Positions 8,862 through 16,742 are shown, counted from the stretch's first letter. The stretch: 28,959 bases of DNA from CAYJIX01 sp964370375 (GCA_964370375.1 CAYJIX010000024.1:1-28959); one strand, 5' to 3'. Made by a program: numbers and translations. The notes: generated by a model not told the origin, from the sequence alone.

Positions 8862-8899
8862 GGATGTTAGCGGCAGAAGCACTGAACGCTTTATTTTAC
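8862..8899. repeat. 38-bp direct repeat, right copy, abutting gap
   Basis: Exact copy of 8724-8761, beginning at the first base after the N run. The unit has no obvious internal dyad and no coding role; the downstream bases differ from anything seen left of the gap. Confidence 0.85.
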
Positions 8900-8957
8900 C
8901 CTTGTTGCCGTGCAGTAAGGCTATCGGAATTAAGGCTGCCCTTCGCAGTTAGCGGGC

Positions 8958-9359
8958 TTACTTTGCCGTTTTTAGATAGTCGGCAAGCTTTTTATCGAAG
9001 GTTTTAATGTGGTTCACAAGGTTTGTGATGGTTTTTGTCAGCTCAATGACAAAGACACTGTCTATGTTGCCTGCTGTGATTGTTGTAGCCTTTTTTTGAA
9101 TATCAGCCAGAAATTGCGTATGCCATGCTTTATGCGTTGCGTAGTCAGGGTAATTGCTTTTGACCTGCAATTCTTGCTCGTGGGCGAAATGGGTTTTGGT
9201 GTAATCAAGCAGAAAGACTATGGATTCTTTGGCATTTTCTTTGCCTTTGCCTGAGGAAATATCTTGCATGACCTTGTCAACGGCCTTGAGCAGGGCTTTG
9301 TGTTCTTCGTCAATGATGGAATTTCCGGTGGCTAAGTCCGGAGTAAAGGGGTAACGCAT
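8958..9359 (-). CDS. Bacteriohemerythrin
   Basis: 133 residues from the ATG at 9359, which has GGAGG seven bases upstream and gives the family-typical N-terminus MRYPFTPDLATG; an earlier in-frame ATG at 9386 lacks this. All seven di-iron ligands are present with correct spacing: His20 (DEEH), His57 and Glu61 (HFAHE), His76 and His80 (HKAWH), His117 and Asp122 (HIKTFD). The single four-helix-bundle protein binds O2 reversibly at a non-haem di-iron centre; in microaerophiles and anaerobes it is thought to deliver or scavenge oxygen. It is cytoplasmic, monocistronic and converges on the DUF1643 gene. Its length is normal for single-domain bacterial hemerythrins. Confidence 0.95.
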   Translation of the reverse strand: MRYPFTPDLATGNSIIDEEHKALLKAVDKVMQDISSGKGKENAKESIVFLLDYTKTHFAHEQELQVKSNYPDYATHKAWHTQFLADIQKKATTITAGNIDSVFVIELTKTITNLVNHIKTFDKKLADYLKTAK

Positions 9360-9858
9360 GGTGTGCCTCCAATAAGTGAATTGCAATTAGTAATTATTAC
9401 TTTTAAGCAACTTAGTACGAAGCCAACATTGTGTCAATATAAAAAATAATCAAGTAGTTTTATATACTTATATTTCGTCGCATGTGGGAATAAAAACTTT
9501 TGCAAAGCTGTCTACCAAAGCACCCACAAAGCGCGCACAAAGCGCACCTTAAAGCAAGCAACATCCGCGTGGAACTGCAATAACGTTGAATGAAGTTTTG
9601 GAACGGCACGTGGAAGCACGGCTTTTTTGCACGTTGTGTTTACGCCTAAAAACGAGCGCCGCGCGCAACAGGCCTTTTGGCATGGTGCGCGCGGCGTACA
9701 ATATGATGTTAGGTCATTTTGTAATGCTAAAGGCTGTTAACCCTCGTGCATTACATTGATAAACTGCATACTTTGCTATACTTTTTGCTTAAAAGTTGCA
9801 CAGTAAATAATGAAGTATTTATAAAACCTATCGTATTTTCTGTGACTACGTTTTGTGG
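9360..9858. other. Non-coding stretch, hemerythrin / chemoreceptor
   Basis: About 500 bp upstream of the hemerythrin gene and downstream of the chemoreceptor gene. It contains the GC-rich nested hairpin at 9657-9696 and an 8-bp inverted repeat TGTAATGC/GCATTACA (9720-9727 and 9748-9755). The 130 bp nearest the hemerythrin start are A+T-rich and presumably hold its promoter. No gene seen. Confidence 0.5.
9657..9696 (-). terminator. GC-rich nested hairpin, probable chemoreceptor terminator
   Basis: CGCCGCGCGC at 9657-9666 pairs perfectly with 9687-9696, and inside it GCC-TTTT-GGC forms a second small hairpin flanked by two symmetric 5-nt bulges. On the minus strand the stem is followed within three bases by TTTTT. 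It lies about 160 nt after the chemoreceptor stop. Confidence 0.5.
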
Positions 9859-12138
9859 TTACGCCTTTAATTCTTCGATAAGGTTCGACAATTGCTGCGA
9901 TTGTTCGCTAAGTGCGTTGACTGCCTGCGTGGCTTCAAGCATGGCGTTTGTCGTGTCGTTGACAATCGTTGACACAGTAAGGATGGCCTGCGTGATTTCA
10001 TCTGATGTTGCAGATTGCTCCTCACTGGCTGTGGCTATGGCACGGACTCCGTCAGCGCTTTCTTCTGCCATGATCAAGATACCGTTTAAAGCTTCACCAT
10101 TGGCAGTGGCAAGTTCGGCCGCCTCTTCAATACGTTTGACGGTGGTGTCAATGTGGCGCACATTGATCTCTGTGCTTTGCTGAATGGCTGCAATGGCTCT
10201 TGATACGTCAGCTGTTGACGCCATGGTTTTTTCTGCAAGTTTGCGAACTTCGTCAGCAACGACGGCAAAGCCTCGCCCTGCCTCACCTGCTCTAGCCGCT
10301 TCAATGGCAGCATTTAGAGCCAGCAAGTTCGTTTGGTCTGCAATATCAGATATGACTCCCATAACAGTGCTGATGGATTGGGCATGTTCTGCAAGTTCTC
10401 CCATGCTGGTGCGAATTTCTATGGAATTTTCGCGTAGGCGCAACATGGTTTCTTCAGATTGCTTAATGGTTCTAGTTCCTTCTGTGGCTTTTTGCTTGGT
10501 TTCTTCGGCAATATTTGCGCTGGTATTGGAATTTCTGGCAATTTCAAGCACGGTACTGTTCATTTCATCCATGGCAGTGGCTGTTTCAGTCATGCGCATG
10601 GCGGCTGTTTCGGCACCTTGCGAAGAAATATCAATTTGAGCATTTAGCTGTTCAGCGACACGGGCAATGGTCTCAACAATAGAATCAAGCTGGTTTGCAG
10701 CGCCATGACGCCCATCAACAAGGGCTTTTTCGGCTTCGTTAAGGAGCTGGACCTCTTGGTTACGATCAAAAACCATATCCACATAGCCGACGTGATCTCC
10801 TTTTGTATCATAAAGGCGTGCTGCCATCGCCTTAAAGTGTCCAAGTCCGGGCTGTTCAAAGTTTACATCCTTAATGCCTCGTTCGCACGAATCGATAGCG
10901 CAATTTTCGGTACGGCAGATGGAGGCTCCCCAGTTATAGCAGGGCAGGCCGAGAAGATCCTGCGGCTTTTTACCAAGCATGTTGCAAACACCGGAATTGA
11001 CAAACATAAAGTTTCTGTTGATGTCCATGGCGGCAAGGGGGGAAGGTATGCAATTGAGTATGGACTCATACCAATTGGCCTGTTCTTTAAGTTTTTCTAC
11101 CATGTCCTTGAGGGAGTTTGCCAAAACGCCAAATTCATCGGTACGATTCATATGTAAGGGAGTATCGCTTTTCCCCTCGGCAATTTTAGAAGCATATGCT
11201 GCCAAGGTTTTGATGGGTTTAGCAAATCCAAGTCCTACAAATACTGCTAAAAGAAGCATGATAGCCAAAACAATGCTGGCTGCCAAAAGGGTGTTTTGAT
11301 TGGCCTCTTGTTCTAATTTTAGGGCGTCTTGTATGGGCAAGCCGATAAACCACATGCCTATGATTTCGTTATCATTTGTGCGAGCAGGCCAATAGGATGC
11401 AAGGTATTCTGTGCCATAAACGGTGCTGCTGCCAAAAAAAGTTTTACCTTCGCTCAGGACCTGGTTTTTAATAGTTGTTTCCTCAAGGCGTGTGCCAATA
11501 ATGCGCTTGCCATGCGCGTCTTTGATGGTGGTCATCACGCGTGTATCGTCATTAAAAAAGGTCACGCTTACGTTTAAAAAATTGCCAAGCCAGTCAATGA
11601 AGGCAGGATTTGACAGCGTATTGCCAAGCGAGATTGTACCCACAACGGCACCATCTTGCATGATAGGGGCAGATGCACGCAAAGAGAAGGGTTCTTGCGC
11701 ACCCATAACAAGGTCGGAAGAAGCGATGCCTCTAAGTGCCTGAGTTATGGTTCTTTGAGATATAATGCTGTCGCCTTTTTTATCAGCATGGCCGCGTAGT
11801 AAAACCGTGCCTTTGACGTCTGTAATTGTTACAATTGATACTTCGGCTTGGTTCATAATAGTTTTTGCGATATCTGCTAAGCGGGTCACGTCGTTGTTTA
11901 CGACAGCAGAGGCAAGGCCGTTATAGTTTGAACTCACCTTGCTGACGTGTAAAAATTCATTTTTGCTTGCTGTTGTGATGGCTACGAAATTGTTTTGTGC
12001 TTCACGGATGTTTTCATGCAGGGTAACGTTCAGTGCTTGTGAATAATTGGAGGTAGAGACGAAATAGATGGTTCCGGAGCTGATGAGTAAAAGCAAAACC
12101 AAAATGCAAACGAATTTTTGAGCAATGGACATGTTCAT
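9859..12138 (-). CDS. Methyl-accepting chemotaxis protein with Cache sensor, HAMP and Cys-rich PAS
   Basis: 759 residues. Membrane helix 1 at about 8-28, a periplasmic sensor of about 250 residues with Cache-like strands (VTITDVKGTVLLRGHADKKGD, VVGTISLGNTL, GTEYLASYWPARTND), membrane helix 2 at about 282-305, then HAMP (KPIKTLAAYASKIAEG), a PAS domain (about 365-480) and the signalling hairpin with the invariant tip motif DQTNLLALNAAIEAARAGEAGRG split across the CheA/CheW contact. The PAS has four clustered Cys: 400, 408, 413 and 418. No C-terminal receptor-tethering pentapeptide. Start ATG is preceded by GAGGAGA. A TTGACA-17-TAAAGT promoter lies about 90 nt upstream. It should sense a small extracellular ligand through Cache and possibly redox or a cofactor through PAS; ligand unknown. 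Confidence 0.94.
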   Translation of the reverse strand: MNMSIAQKFVCILVLLLLISSGTIYFVSTSNYSQALNVTLHENIREAQNNFVAITTASKNEFLHVSKVSSNYNGLASAVVNNDVTRLADIAKTIMNQAEVSIVTITDVKGTVLLRGHADKKGDSIISQRTITQALRGIASSDLVMGAQEPFSLRASAPIMQDGAVVGTISLGNTLSNPAFIDWLGNFLNVSVTFFNDDTRVMTTIKDAHGKRIIGTRLEETTIKNQVLSEGKTFFGSSTVYGTEYLASYWPARTNDNEIIGMWFIGLPIQDALKLEQEANQNTLLAASIVLAIMLLLAVFVGLGFAKPIKTLAAYASKIAEGKSDTPLHMNRTDEFGVLANSLKDMVEKLKEQANWYESILNCIPSPLAAMDINRNFMFVNSGVCNMLGKKPQDLLGLPCYNWGASICRTENCAIDSCERGIKDVNFEQPGLGHFKAMAARLYDTKGDHVGYVDMVFDRNQEVQLLNEAEKALVDGRHGAANQLDSIVETIARVAEQLNAQIDISSQGAETAAMRMTETATAMDEMNSTVLEIARNSNTSANIAEETKQKATEGTRTIKQSEETMLRLRENSIEIRTSMGELAEHAQSISTVMGVISDIADQTNLLALNAAIEAARAGEAGRGFAVVADEVRKLAEKTMASTADVSRAIAAIQQSTEINVRHIDTTVKRIEEAAELATANGEALNGILIMAEESADGVRAIATASEEQSATSDEITQAILTVSTIVNDTTNAMLEATQAVNALSEQSQQLSNLIEELKA

Positions 12139-12226
12139 GAAGTCTCCTCACAAAATTAAGGTATGTTTTGAATTTGCGTCTTTCCCTGAGCATGTATTTG
12201 TATTGTTCGAGGGGTACTTACAGTCG

Positions 12227-12255
12227 ACTTTACGGTAGGCAATATCACTTGTCAA
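12227..12255 (-). promoter_or_regulatory. Sigma70-type promoter of the chemoreceptor gene
   Basis: On the minus strand a perfect -35 TTGACA (12255-12250), 17-bp spacer and -10 TAAAGT (12232-12227) precede the chemoreceptor ATG by about 90 bp. This housekeeping promoter, rather than a FliA-type one, suggests expression not tied to the late flagellar regulon. Confidence 0.6.
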
Positions 12256-12674
12256 TATGTCTTGCGATTTCTTGTGCCTGTTTGTGAGGATTTGTTTTTT
12301 TGCGGTTTATTGAATGTGCTATGTCGAGATATTTCATACGTGCACTTGTGCGGCATGCAGTCACAGACAGTGCAGGCTTGTTGGAGCGGTTCATGTGCTA
12401 GAATTTTTTTTAAGGCATAAAACAAGATATAGTGCTTAGTGTATTGTATGATAAAAGTATTTTTCAGGTATGAAGGCTATGCAGCAAAGGAAAGCTAGAT
12501 CCAGGGACATGCTTTGAAAAAAATCGAATTACAGGCTGTTAAGAACTAGATCGGCATAGCCGCGAAGGCCATGTTTGCATGCTTTAAACTTGACGGTGAT
12601 TTTTATATTCTATATTTTAAGCACGATATTTGAGATGTTTTTTAAGACGCACCCTTTTTTATAAGCAGATCAGC
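12256..12674. other. Non-coding stretch, chemoreceptor / SLOG gene
   Basis: About 420 bp upstream of both divergent genes. No gene with a plausible start. A 12-base TTACAGGCTGTT at 12529-12540 equals the start of the internal repeat of the MITE-like element at 3821, but similarity stops there. Promoter of the rightward gene not identified. Confidence 0.4.
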
Positions 12675-13163
12675 ATGAGTACAAAATACAGTGTTTGCTT
12701 CAGCGGCTACAGGCTCCGTAAATTTTCAGCCACAGACGACCTTGTTGTTGTACAGCAAAGGCTTGCAGCAACAATCAATGCTTGTGTGCAAAAAGGCTAT
12801 CATACCTTTTTATCGGGTATGGCTGATGGATTTGACATGATGGCAGCAGAAGAAATTGTCAAAATCAAAGCCCTGGATGCGCAAATTACCTTTATTGCAG
12901 CCATACCCTGTTATCATTGGCGAACGCTTAGCCCCCACGAGCAAGGCATTTTGGATGCGGCAGATACTGTGGTTGCCGTTGCAGAAAAGGCAGGCACAGC
13001 GGCCTATCATATGCGCAACCGTTACCTTGTGGACAATGCCTCGCTTCTTGTGTGCTATTATAGCGGAACCCCGGGCGGTACAAGATACACGGTCAATTAT
13101 GCCAAATCCAAAGGCCTAGAAATTATTAACATATTTGATGTAATGAATCCTGATCTTTTATGA
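12675..13163 (+). CDS. YpsA/DUF1273-like SLOG-fold protein
   Basis: 162 residues from the ATG at 12675 (MSTKYSVCFSGYR); a TTG at 12630 would add 15 residues without family character. Features of the DUF1273/YpsA group of the SLOG superfamily are visible: the N-terminal strand and GYR loop, the LSGMADGFDMMAAE glycine-rich helix start, AAIPCYHW, and the C-terminal CYYSGTPGGTRYTVNYA. SLOG folds bind nucleotides or nucleotide-derived ligands, and YpsA of Bacillus influences cell division, but no reaction is known. No strong ribosome site precedes the ATG. It is a single gene with a hairpin terminator candidate at 13282-13304. The family call is firm, function unknown. Confidence 0.82.
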   Translation: MSTKYSVCFSGYRLRKFSATDDLVVVQQRLAATINACVQKGYHTFLSGMADGFDMMAAEEIVKIKALDAQITFIAAIPCYHWRTLSPHEQGILDAADTVVAVAEKAGTAAYHMRNRYLVDNASLLVCYYSGTPGGTRYTVNYAKSKGLEIINIFDVMNPDLL

Positions 13164-13281
13164 AATTTGTGCGTTCAACTGTGTTTTATTCATGGTTAGT
13201 CTTGGAATTTTAGGTGCGTTGGCATTGTCTGATCGAAGGTTTTGCCTGCAGTCATGGTGTTAAAAAACACTCAAAAAAACG

Positions 13282-13304
13282 GCACTATTCTGCTTGTATA
13301 GTGC
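13282..13304 (+). terminator. Hairpin after the SLOG gene, possible terminator
   Basis: GCACTAT (13282-13288) pairs with ATAGTGC (13298-13304) around a 9-nt loop and is followed by TTGTTTGGTTTTG. T-rich but interrupted, so a moderate intrinsic terminator about 120 nt after the stop codon. Confidence 0.4.
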
Positions 13305-13388
13305 TTGTTTGGTTTTGTGTAATAATTAATAGATATTATGTGAAAAACATCATCTTATTGATGAAGAAAGATATAGCGCTTATCCCAT

Positions 13389-13466
13389 AAAAAACATCTT
13401 TGTGATGAATTTTTTAGTTAAAAAAATATTTTTTTTACTACAGAAATCATCACAAAGATGTTTTTT
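13389..13466 (+). promoter_or_regulatory. 20-bp perfect inverted repeat in the leader of the secreted-protein operon
   Basis: Bases 13389-13408 (core ACATCTTTGTGATGA) are exactly complementary to 13447-13466, separated by 38 very A+T-rich bases, and the right arm ends in a run of seven T. As RNA this is a long hairpin followed by a T tract, placed about 66 nt before the first secreted-protein start. It may be a terminator isolating the operon or an attenuator; it could also be a DNA site, since it lies where the promoter is expected. Confidence 0.55.
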
Positions 13467-13532
13467 TATCGGAGGAATTTTGTATCTTCTAACAACATTG
13501 TAACGGTGTTATTGTTACATAAGGAAGGTACT

Positions 13533-14138
13533 GTGAATAAAAAAAAGGCTATACTTGCATGCATGTTTTCATGTGCTGTTGCTTTTTTAGGGGCAACAGC
13601 CTTTGCTGCAACCTTAGATGCGCCGGTAAAAGCTTCACAAAAGACGATGATGTATAAAAATGCCGGTAAAGCAACACTTCAAAAGCCGACTAGCAGAAAT
13701 TCCGGATCAGGATCGAACGCAAAGTTTTTTGCTCCTCAAACACATTCAAGCAATGCTTCAGCACAAGACACTGTAAATCCATCTACAAGCGCGCCAAAAT
13801 ATCCAAATGGTGTTGTCCCAAAAGGGTATGACACAGATTATACCATCATGAACAATGCCAAAGCCAAGGCAAAAAACATGAAAGGTGATGCTTTTATTGA
13901 TATTCTTTTTTTAGATTCCATGTTTAAAGCTGTCAAAGAAGAAGAGCCACCATATAATACGGCCTATCGCACCATGAAGGTTGCTGTAATTTATAGTGAA
14001 GATAGTAAACAAGTTATGGAAACCTACGATATACAGGTACATAAACAAGGATCATCCCTTAAGGATTTTGTTTTTGTTACACCTGTAAATGGCAATGGTT
14101 TGGATAAAAAATACGTACAATATACAAAACAATTTTAA
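13533..14138 (+). CDS. Secreted protein with novel C-terminal PKGY domain
   Basis: 201 residues from the GTG at 13533, chosen because AAGGAAGG lies just upstream and the result is a clean Sec signal peptide (KKK, hydrophobic core, cleavage after TAFA at residue 25). An ATG at 13458 would start inside the hairpin arm and spoil the signal. Residues 26-95 are Ser/Thr/Asn-rich and low in complexity, like a flexible linker. Residues 96-201 form a domain beginning VPKGYDTDYTIMNNAKAKAK that matches the C-terminus of the next gene product (297-398) in order and spacing: TIMxNAKAKAK, GDxFxDIxFL, TMKVxxI, IQV/VQV. I do not recognise the domain. First gene of a row of four secreted proteins; the next starts 11 bases after its stop. 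Probably periplasmic or exported. Confidence 0.8.
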   Translation: MNKKKAILACMFSCAVAFLGATAFAATLDAPVKASQKTMMYKNAGKATLQKPTSRNSGSGSNAKFFAPQTHSSNASAQDTVNPSTSAPKYPNGVVPKGYDTDYTIMNNAKAKAKNMKGDAFIDILFLDSMFKAVKEEEPPYNTAYRTMKVAVIYSEDSKQVMETYDIQVHKQGSSLKDFVFVTPVNGNGLDKKYVQYTKQF

Positions 14139-14149
14139 GAGGGGTTGTT

Positions 14150-15346
14150 ATGAAGAAAGTTTTGTTTTCTTTAGCTGCGTTTGCTTTTGCATGTGTCATT
14201 CCCAATGCCTCATTCGCGTTAGATCCAGTGATTGAAGCGTTTAACAAAGGTGAATTGACCGTTGATTATAACAAACCTGAAGTCACAGCAAAAATCAACA
14301 AGCTTGTAAAAGGCGGTGGCAGCATCAACGCCGGTGATGCAGACGGTAGAACAATTTTGATGCTTGCAGCCATGAAACATAACGGTTCTGATAATCGAGT
14401 GGATGATGTGTATTTGTATGTAGGCCTTGGTGCAGACCCAAACATAAAGGATAAAAACGGCTTCACAGCACTTATGCATGTAGCGGTATCAAATGTTGGG
14501 CAAAAATGGCAAATGGAAAGAGCGCTGTTAGAATCAAAAGCTGATCCGGAAATCAAAAAAGACGGCATGACAGCCTTATTATTGGCAGCTAAAGCCAATA
14601 CAGCTGTGGACACATTGATCAAATATGGAGCAAATCCTAAGGTTGTTGACCCAAGCGGGCAAACAGCTTTGATGTACGCCGTCAAAACCTACCATAACAC
14701 CAATGTTACTGAGCTTATTAATAAAGGTGTAGACATCAACGCGCGCGATAACGAAGGCAGAACCGCGCTGCATATTGCCATTGAAAGCGGCAACGTGGGC
14801 CTTTGCAGAACCCTTCTTGATAAGAAGGCAAATCCCAATATTGTGGCTAACAATGGCTATACGCCTCTTATGATGGCAGCAACTACAGAAAATGAATCGC
14901 TTGTCAAAACCTTTATGGATGCAGGGGCAGACGCCTCAATCCTTCCTAAAGGCCTTACCTTAGCCGAAGTTGTGGCAAATAACCCCAGAAAAAATCAGAT
15001 TCTTACCATTTTAGGTTCCTTGGCAAAGGTTCCCATGCCTAAAGGCTATAGTATTAACCCAACGATCATGAAGAATGCAAAAGCCAAAGCGAAAGAATTT
15101 TCCGGCGACAAATTTGTGGATATTGTGTTCCTTGAGCCAAGCTTAAGGCCCTTTAAAAGCACAAAATGGCCTCACCCCATTACACACTATTCCATGAAAG
15201 TTGGCTATATTACAAAAGATAATGGAAAGTATATTATGACAACAACCAACGTACAGGTGTACAATAATGGTGACCGTGTTGAAGACATACGCTTTCAAAG
15301 CTCCATGAGCGGCGGAGCGGAAAAAGTTGAAGTAGATTATAAATAA
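14150..15346 (+). CDS. Secreted ankyrin-repeat protein with C-terminal PKGY domain
   Basis: 398 residues; AGAGGGG five bases before the ATG. A signal peptide ends after ASFA (residue 23). About six ankyrin repeats span roughly 60-285, with typical DGRTILMLAA, NGFTALMHVA, DGMTALLLAA, SGQTALMYAV, EGRTALHIAI and NGYTPLMMAA helix starts and GADPN-type turns. Residues 297-398 repeat the domain of the upstream product (MPKGYSINPTIMKNAKAKAK onward). Ankyrin repeats bind proteins; exported bacterial ones act in the periplasm or on the surface. The shared domain in two neighbours with different N-termini suggests it is the anchoring or interaction part common to one assembly. It is co-directional and closely spaced with both neighbours, thus operonic. 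No Cys except one in the signal peptide and one in a repeat, so it is not a lipoprotein. Confidence 0.88.
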   Translation: MKKVLFSLAAFAFACVIPNASFALDPVIEAFNKGELTVDYNKPEVTAKINKLVKGGGSINAGDADGRTILMLAAMKHNGSDNRVDDVYLYVGLGADPNIKDKNGFTALMHVAVSNVGQKWQMERALLESKADPEIKKDGMTALLLAAKANTAVDTLIKYGANPKVVDPSGQTALMYAVKTYHNTNVTELINKGVDINARDNEGRTALHIAIESGNVGLCRTLLDKKANPNIVANNGYTPLMMAATTENESLVKTFMDAGADASILPKGLTLAEVVANNPRKNQILTILGSLAKVPMPKGYSINPTIMKNAKAKAKEFSGDKFVDIVFLEPSLRPFKSTKWPHPITHYSMKVGYITKDNGKYIMTTTNVQVYNNGDRVEDIRFQSSMSGGAEKVEVDYK

Positions 15347-15360
15347 GGTATGGGCTTTTG

Positions 15361-15897
15361 ATGAAAAAATTACAAGTATTCTGCATTGCTGTGGCTGTTA
15401 TGTCTTTTGCCCTAACAGCCCATGCAAGGATTACGTGGTCCAATTTGCCCGGAATGGAAGGCACAAAAATCAATTTTTATACGGACGATAGGGAATTTGA
15501 CGGTGGAAACTTTGATAAAGCTCAAACCATTGTTATTCCAGAGCAAATAAATAATGTCCCTGTTGAAGTTATAGCTAAGGATTCTTTTTTCGGTAAAAAG
15601 ACCCTTGTTTCTGTAACCTTACCTGCAAGTGTGAAAGAAATTCACATGAATGCTTTTGCATCTATGGAAAACGTGAAAGAAATTATCATCAATTCTTCGT
15701 CACTTGTGTTTTATCAAACGAACTTTTTTAATTGCCCTAAACTTGAAAAAGTTGTCATAAAGGCAGACAGTCTTAAGGTGGACGGTAAGGGCGTTGTTAT
15801 GTTTAAAGAATCACCAAATGCTGTGGTTTATGGTAAAGCAGGTTCTGACGTAGAAAAGTTTGCAAAACAGTATAATGTTGCTTTTTCTCCTTTGTAG
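15361..15897 (+). CDS. Secreted BspA-type leucine-rich repeat protein
   Basis: 178 residues from the ATG at 15361, 14 bases after the ankyrin gene's stop. The AAGG formed by the end of that stop region is rather far (12 nt), so translation may be coupled. Signal peptide cleaved after TAHA (residue 22). The rest has two to three LRR_5 units of the BspA/TpLRR kind: IVIPEQINNVPVEVIAKDSF, VTLPASVKEIHMNAF, then a more divergent unit, and a C-terminal GKAGSDVEKFAKQYNVAF cap commonly seen in such proteins. Related LRR proteins of oral and gut bacteria and protists are surface adhesins, but most are longer; this short one has no anchor and might be periplasmic or released. Confidence 0.85.
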   Translation: MKKLQVFCIAVAVMSFALTAHARITWSNLPGMEGTKINFYTDDREFDGGNFDKAQTIVIPEQINNVPVEVIAKDSFFGKKTLVSVTLPASVKEIHMNAFASMENVKEIIINSSSLVFYQTNFFNCPKLEKVVIKADSLKVDGKGVVMFKESPNAVVYGKAGSDVEKFAKQYNVAFSPL

Positions 15898-15958
15898 AAT
15901 GAGGCCCTGCTACTTTGTAGCGTAAATACACAATGTTACCCTTTAGAAAGGAAGAGTT

Positions 15959-16552
15959 ATGTTGAAAAAATGGAATTGTTTTTTGATAGCTTTTGCTATG
16001 GTTTTTGGCTTGTTCTCAGTTGAAAATGCCTTAGCAGCAGGCGAAGTACTTGATAAAGACGGCAAGCTCATTACATATTACGCAAGTAATGTTTTTTATG
16101 CAGATAAAGAAAAATCAAAAGTTTTGTTCTATCATCCCGGCAATGAAGTGGGTACAGAGAAAAACATCACCGATGAAAACAGAGCCTATACGCTCCTTGG
16201 TGGACGTATTCACCCCAAAAGTTCAAGGGATCGGTTTGAATCCATTGGTTCCCTCATTCCTACTGCATGGAAGAAAGGTTATACGTTGGAAGGAAAAATT
16301 TACGAAGGCCCAGCCCAAGCGCGTGATAAAGAAGAAGTGCGCCTTGATGACGGCACTGTGAAGTTAGAATCCTATAATGTTACCAAAGGCGGCAGCAGCA
16401 TTGACCAAATTCCGGTACTTTTCACCATCAAGGACAATGGCTTTTATAAAGGCGATTCCACAGATGCAAAAGACCTTTTGGCAACCTTTACACCCAATGA
16501 ATTTTCAGACTCTCGTCTTCTGTTCATTGCCGTTGAGTTTTTAATGAAATAG
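15959..16552 (+). CDS. Secreted protein of unknown function
   Basis: 197 residues; GGAAGAG lies directly before the ATG. Signal peptide with cleavage after NALA (residue 26). The mature part is polar, with no Cys, no repeats and no motif I know; it alternates short strand-like stretches (VLFYHPG, YTLLGGRI, VLFTIKD, LLFIAVEF) and is probably a small beta-rich periplasmic or exported protein. It does not carry the PKGY domain of the two upstream proteins. It follows the LRR gene by 61 bp on the same strand and is closed by a strong terminator, making it the last gene of the group. Confidence 0.75.
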   Translation: MLKKWNCFLIAFAMVFGLFSVENALAAGEVLDKDGKLITYYASNVFYADKEKSKVLFYHPGNEVGTEKNITDENRAYTLLGGRIHPKSSRDRFESIGSLIPTAWKKGYTLEGKIYEGPAQARDKEEVRLDDGTVKLESYNVTKGGSSIDQIPVLFTIKDNGFYKGDSTDAKDLLATFTPNEFSDSRLLFIAVEFLMK

Positions 16553-16562
16553 TCTGCATAGC

Positions 16563-16615
16563 AAGCATAGGTTTGTTTTGGTGAGGTATTGTATGTGGGT
16601 TACAAACCTATGCTT
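16563..16615 (+). repeat. 14-bp inverted repeat after the secreted-protein operon
   Basis: AAGCATAGGTTTGT (16563-16576) is exactly complementary to 16602-16615, with a 25-base loop. It directly precedes the terminator stem, forming a tandem hairpin 3' end that could slow exonucleases. Confidence 0.6.
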
Positions 16616-16622
16616 CCCCTGG

Positions 16623-16653
16623 CCCCCTCTAATCTGCCATTAGAGGGGGTTTT
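16623..16653 (+). terminator. Intrinsic terminator of the secreted-protein operon
   Basis: CCCCCTCTAA (16623-16632), 7-base loop, TTAGAGGGGG (16640-16649), then TTTT. A perfect 10-bp stem with T tract about 70 nt after the last stop; it could act on both strands and also end the convergent barrel gene. Confidence 0.85.
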
Positions 16654-16742
16654 GTTATGTTAGAAATTTCTTAGCCAGGTGATTGCATAGCGTTTGTTCA
16701 CAGTATGTTATTGATAAATGTATGTGCTTTCGCTGTTTTTTT

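Noticed and set aside
8724..8899. CRISPR array interrupted by the gap
   Set aside because: Only one repeat copy on each side, no spacer visible, no cas gene in the window; unjoined contig overlap explains it more simply.
9746..10183. Plus-strand open frame opposite the chemoreceptor
   Set aside because: Almost all of it is antisense to the conserved signalling domain, whose low-complexity codon use keeps the opposite strand open.
12529..12560. Remnant of the MITE-like element upstream of the SLOG gene
   Set aside because: Only TTACAGGCTGTT matches the internal repeat at 3821; similarity ends there and no second end is present.
13458..13532. ATG at 13458 as start of the first secreted protein
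   Set aside because: It lies inside the right arm of the inverted repeat, lacks a ribosome site and puts 25 polar residues ahead of the signal peptide; GTG at 13533 fits better.
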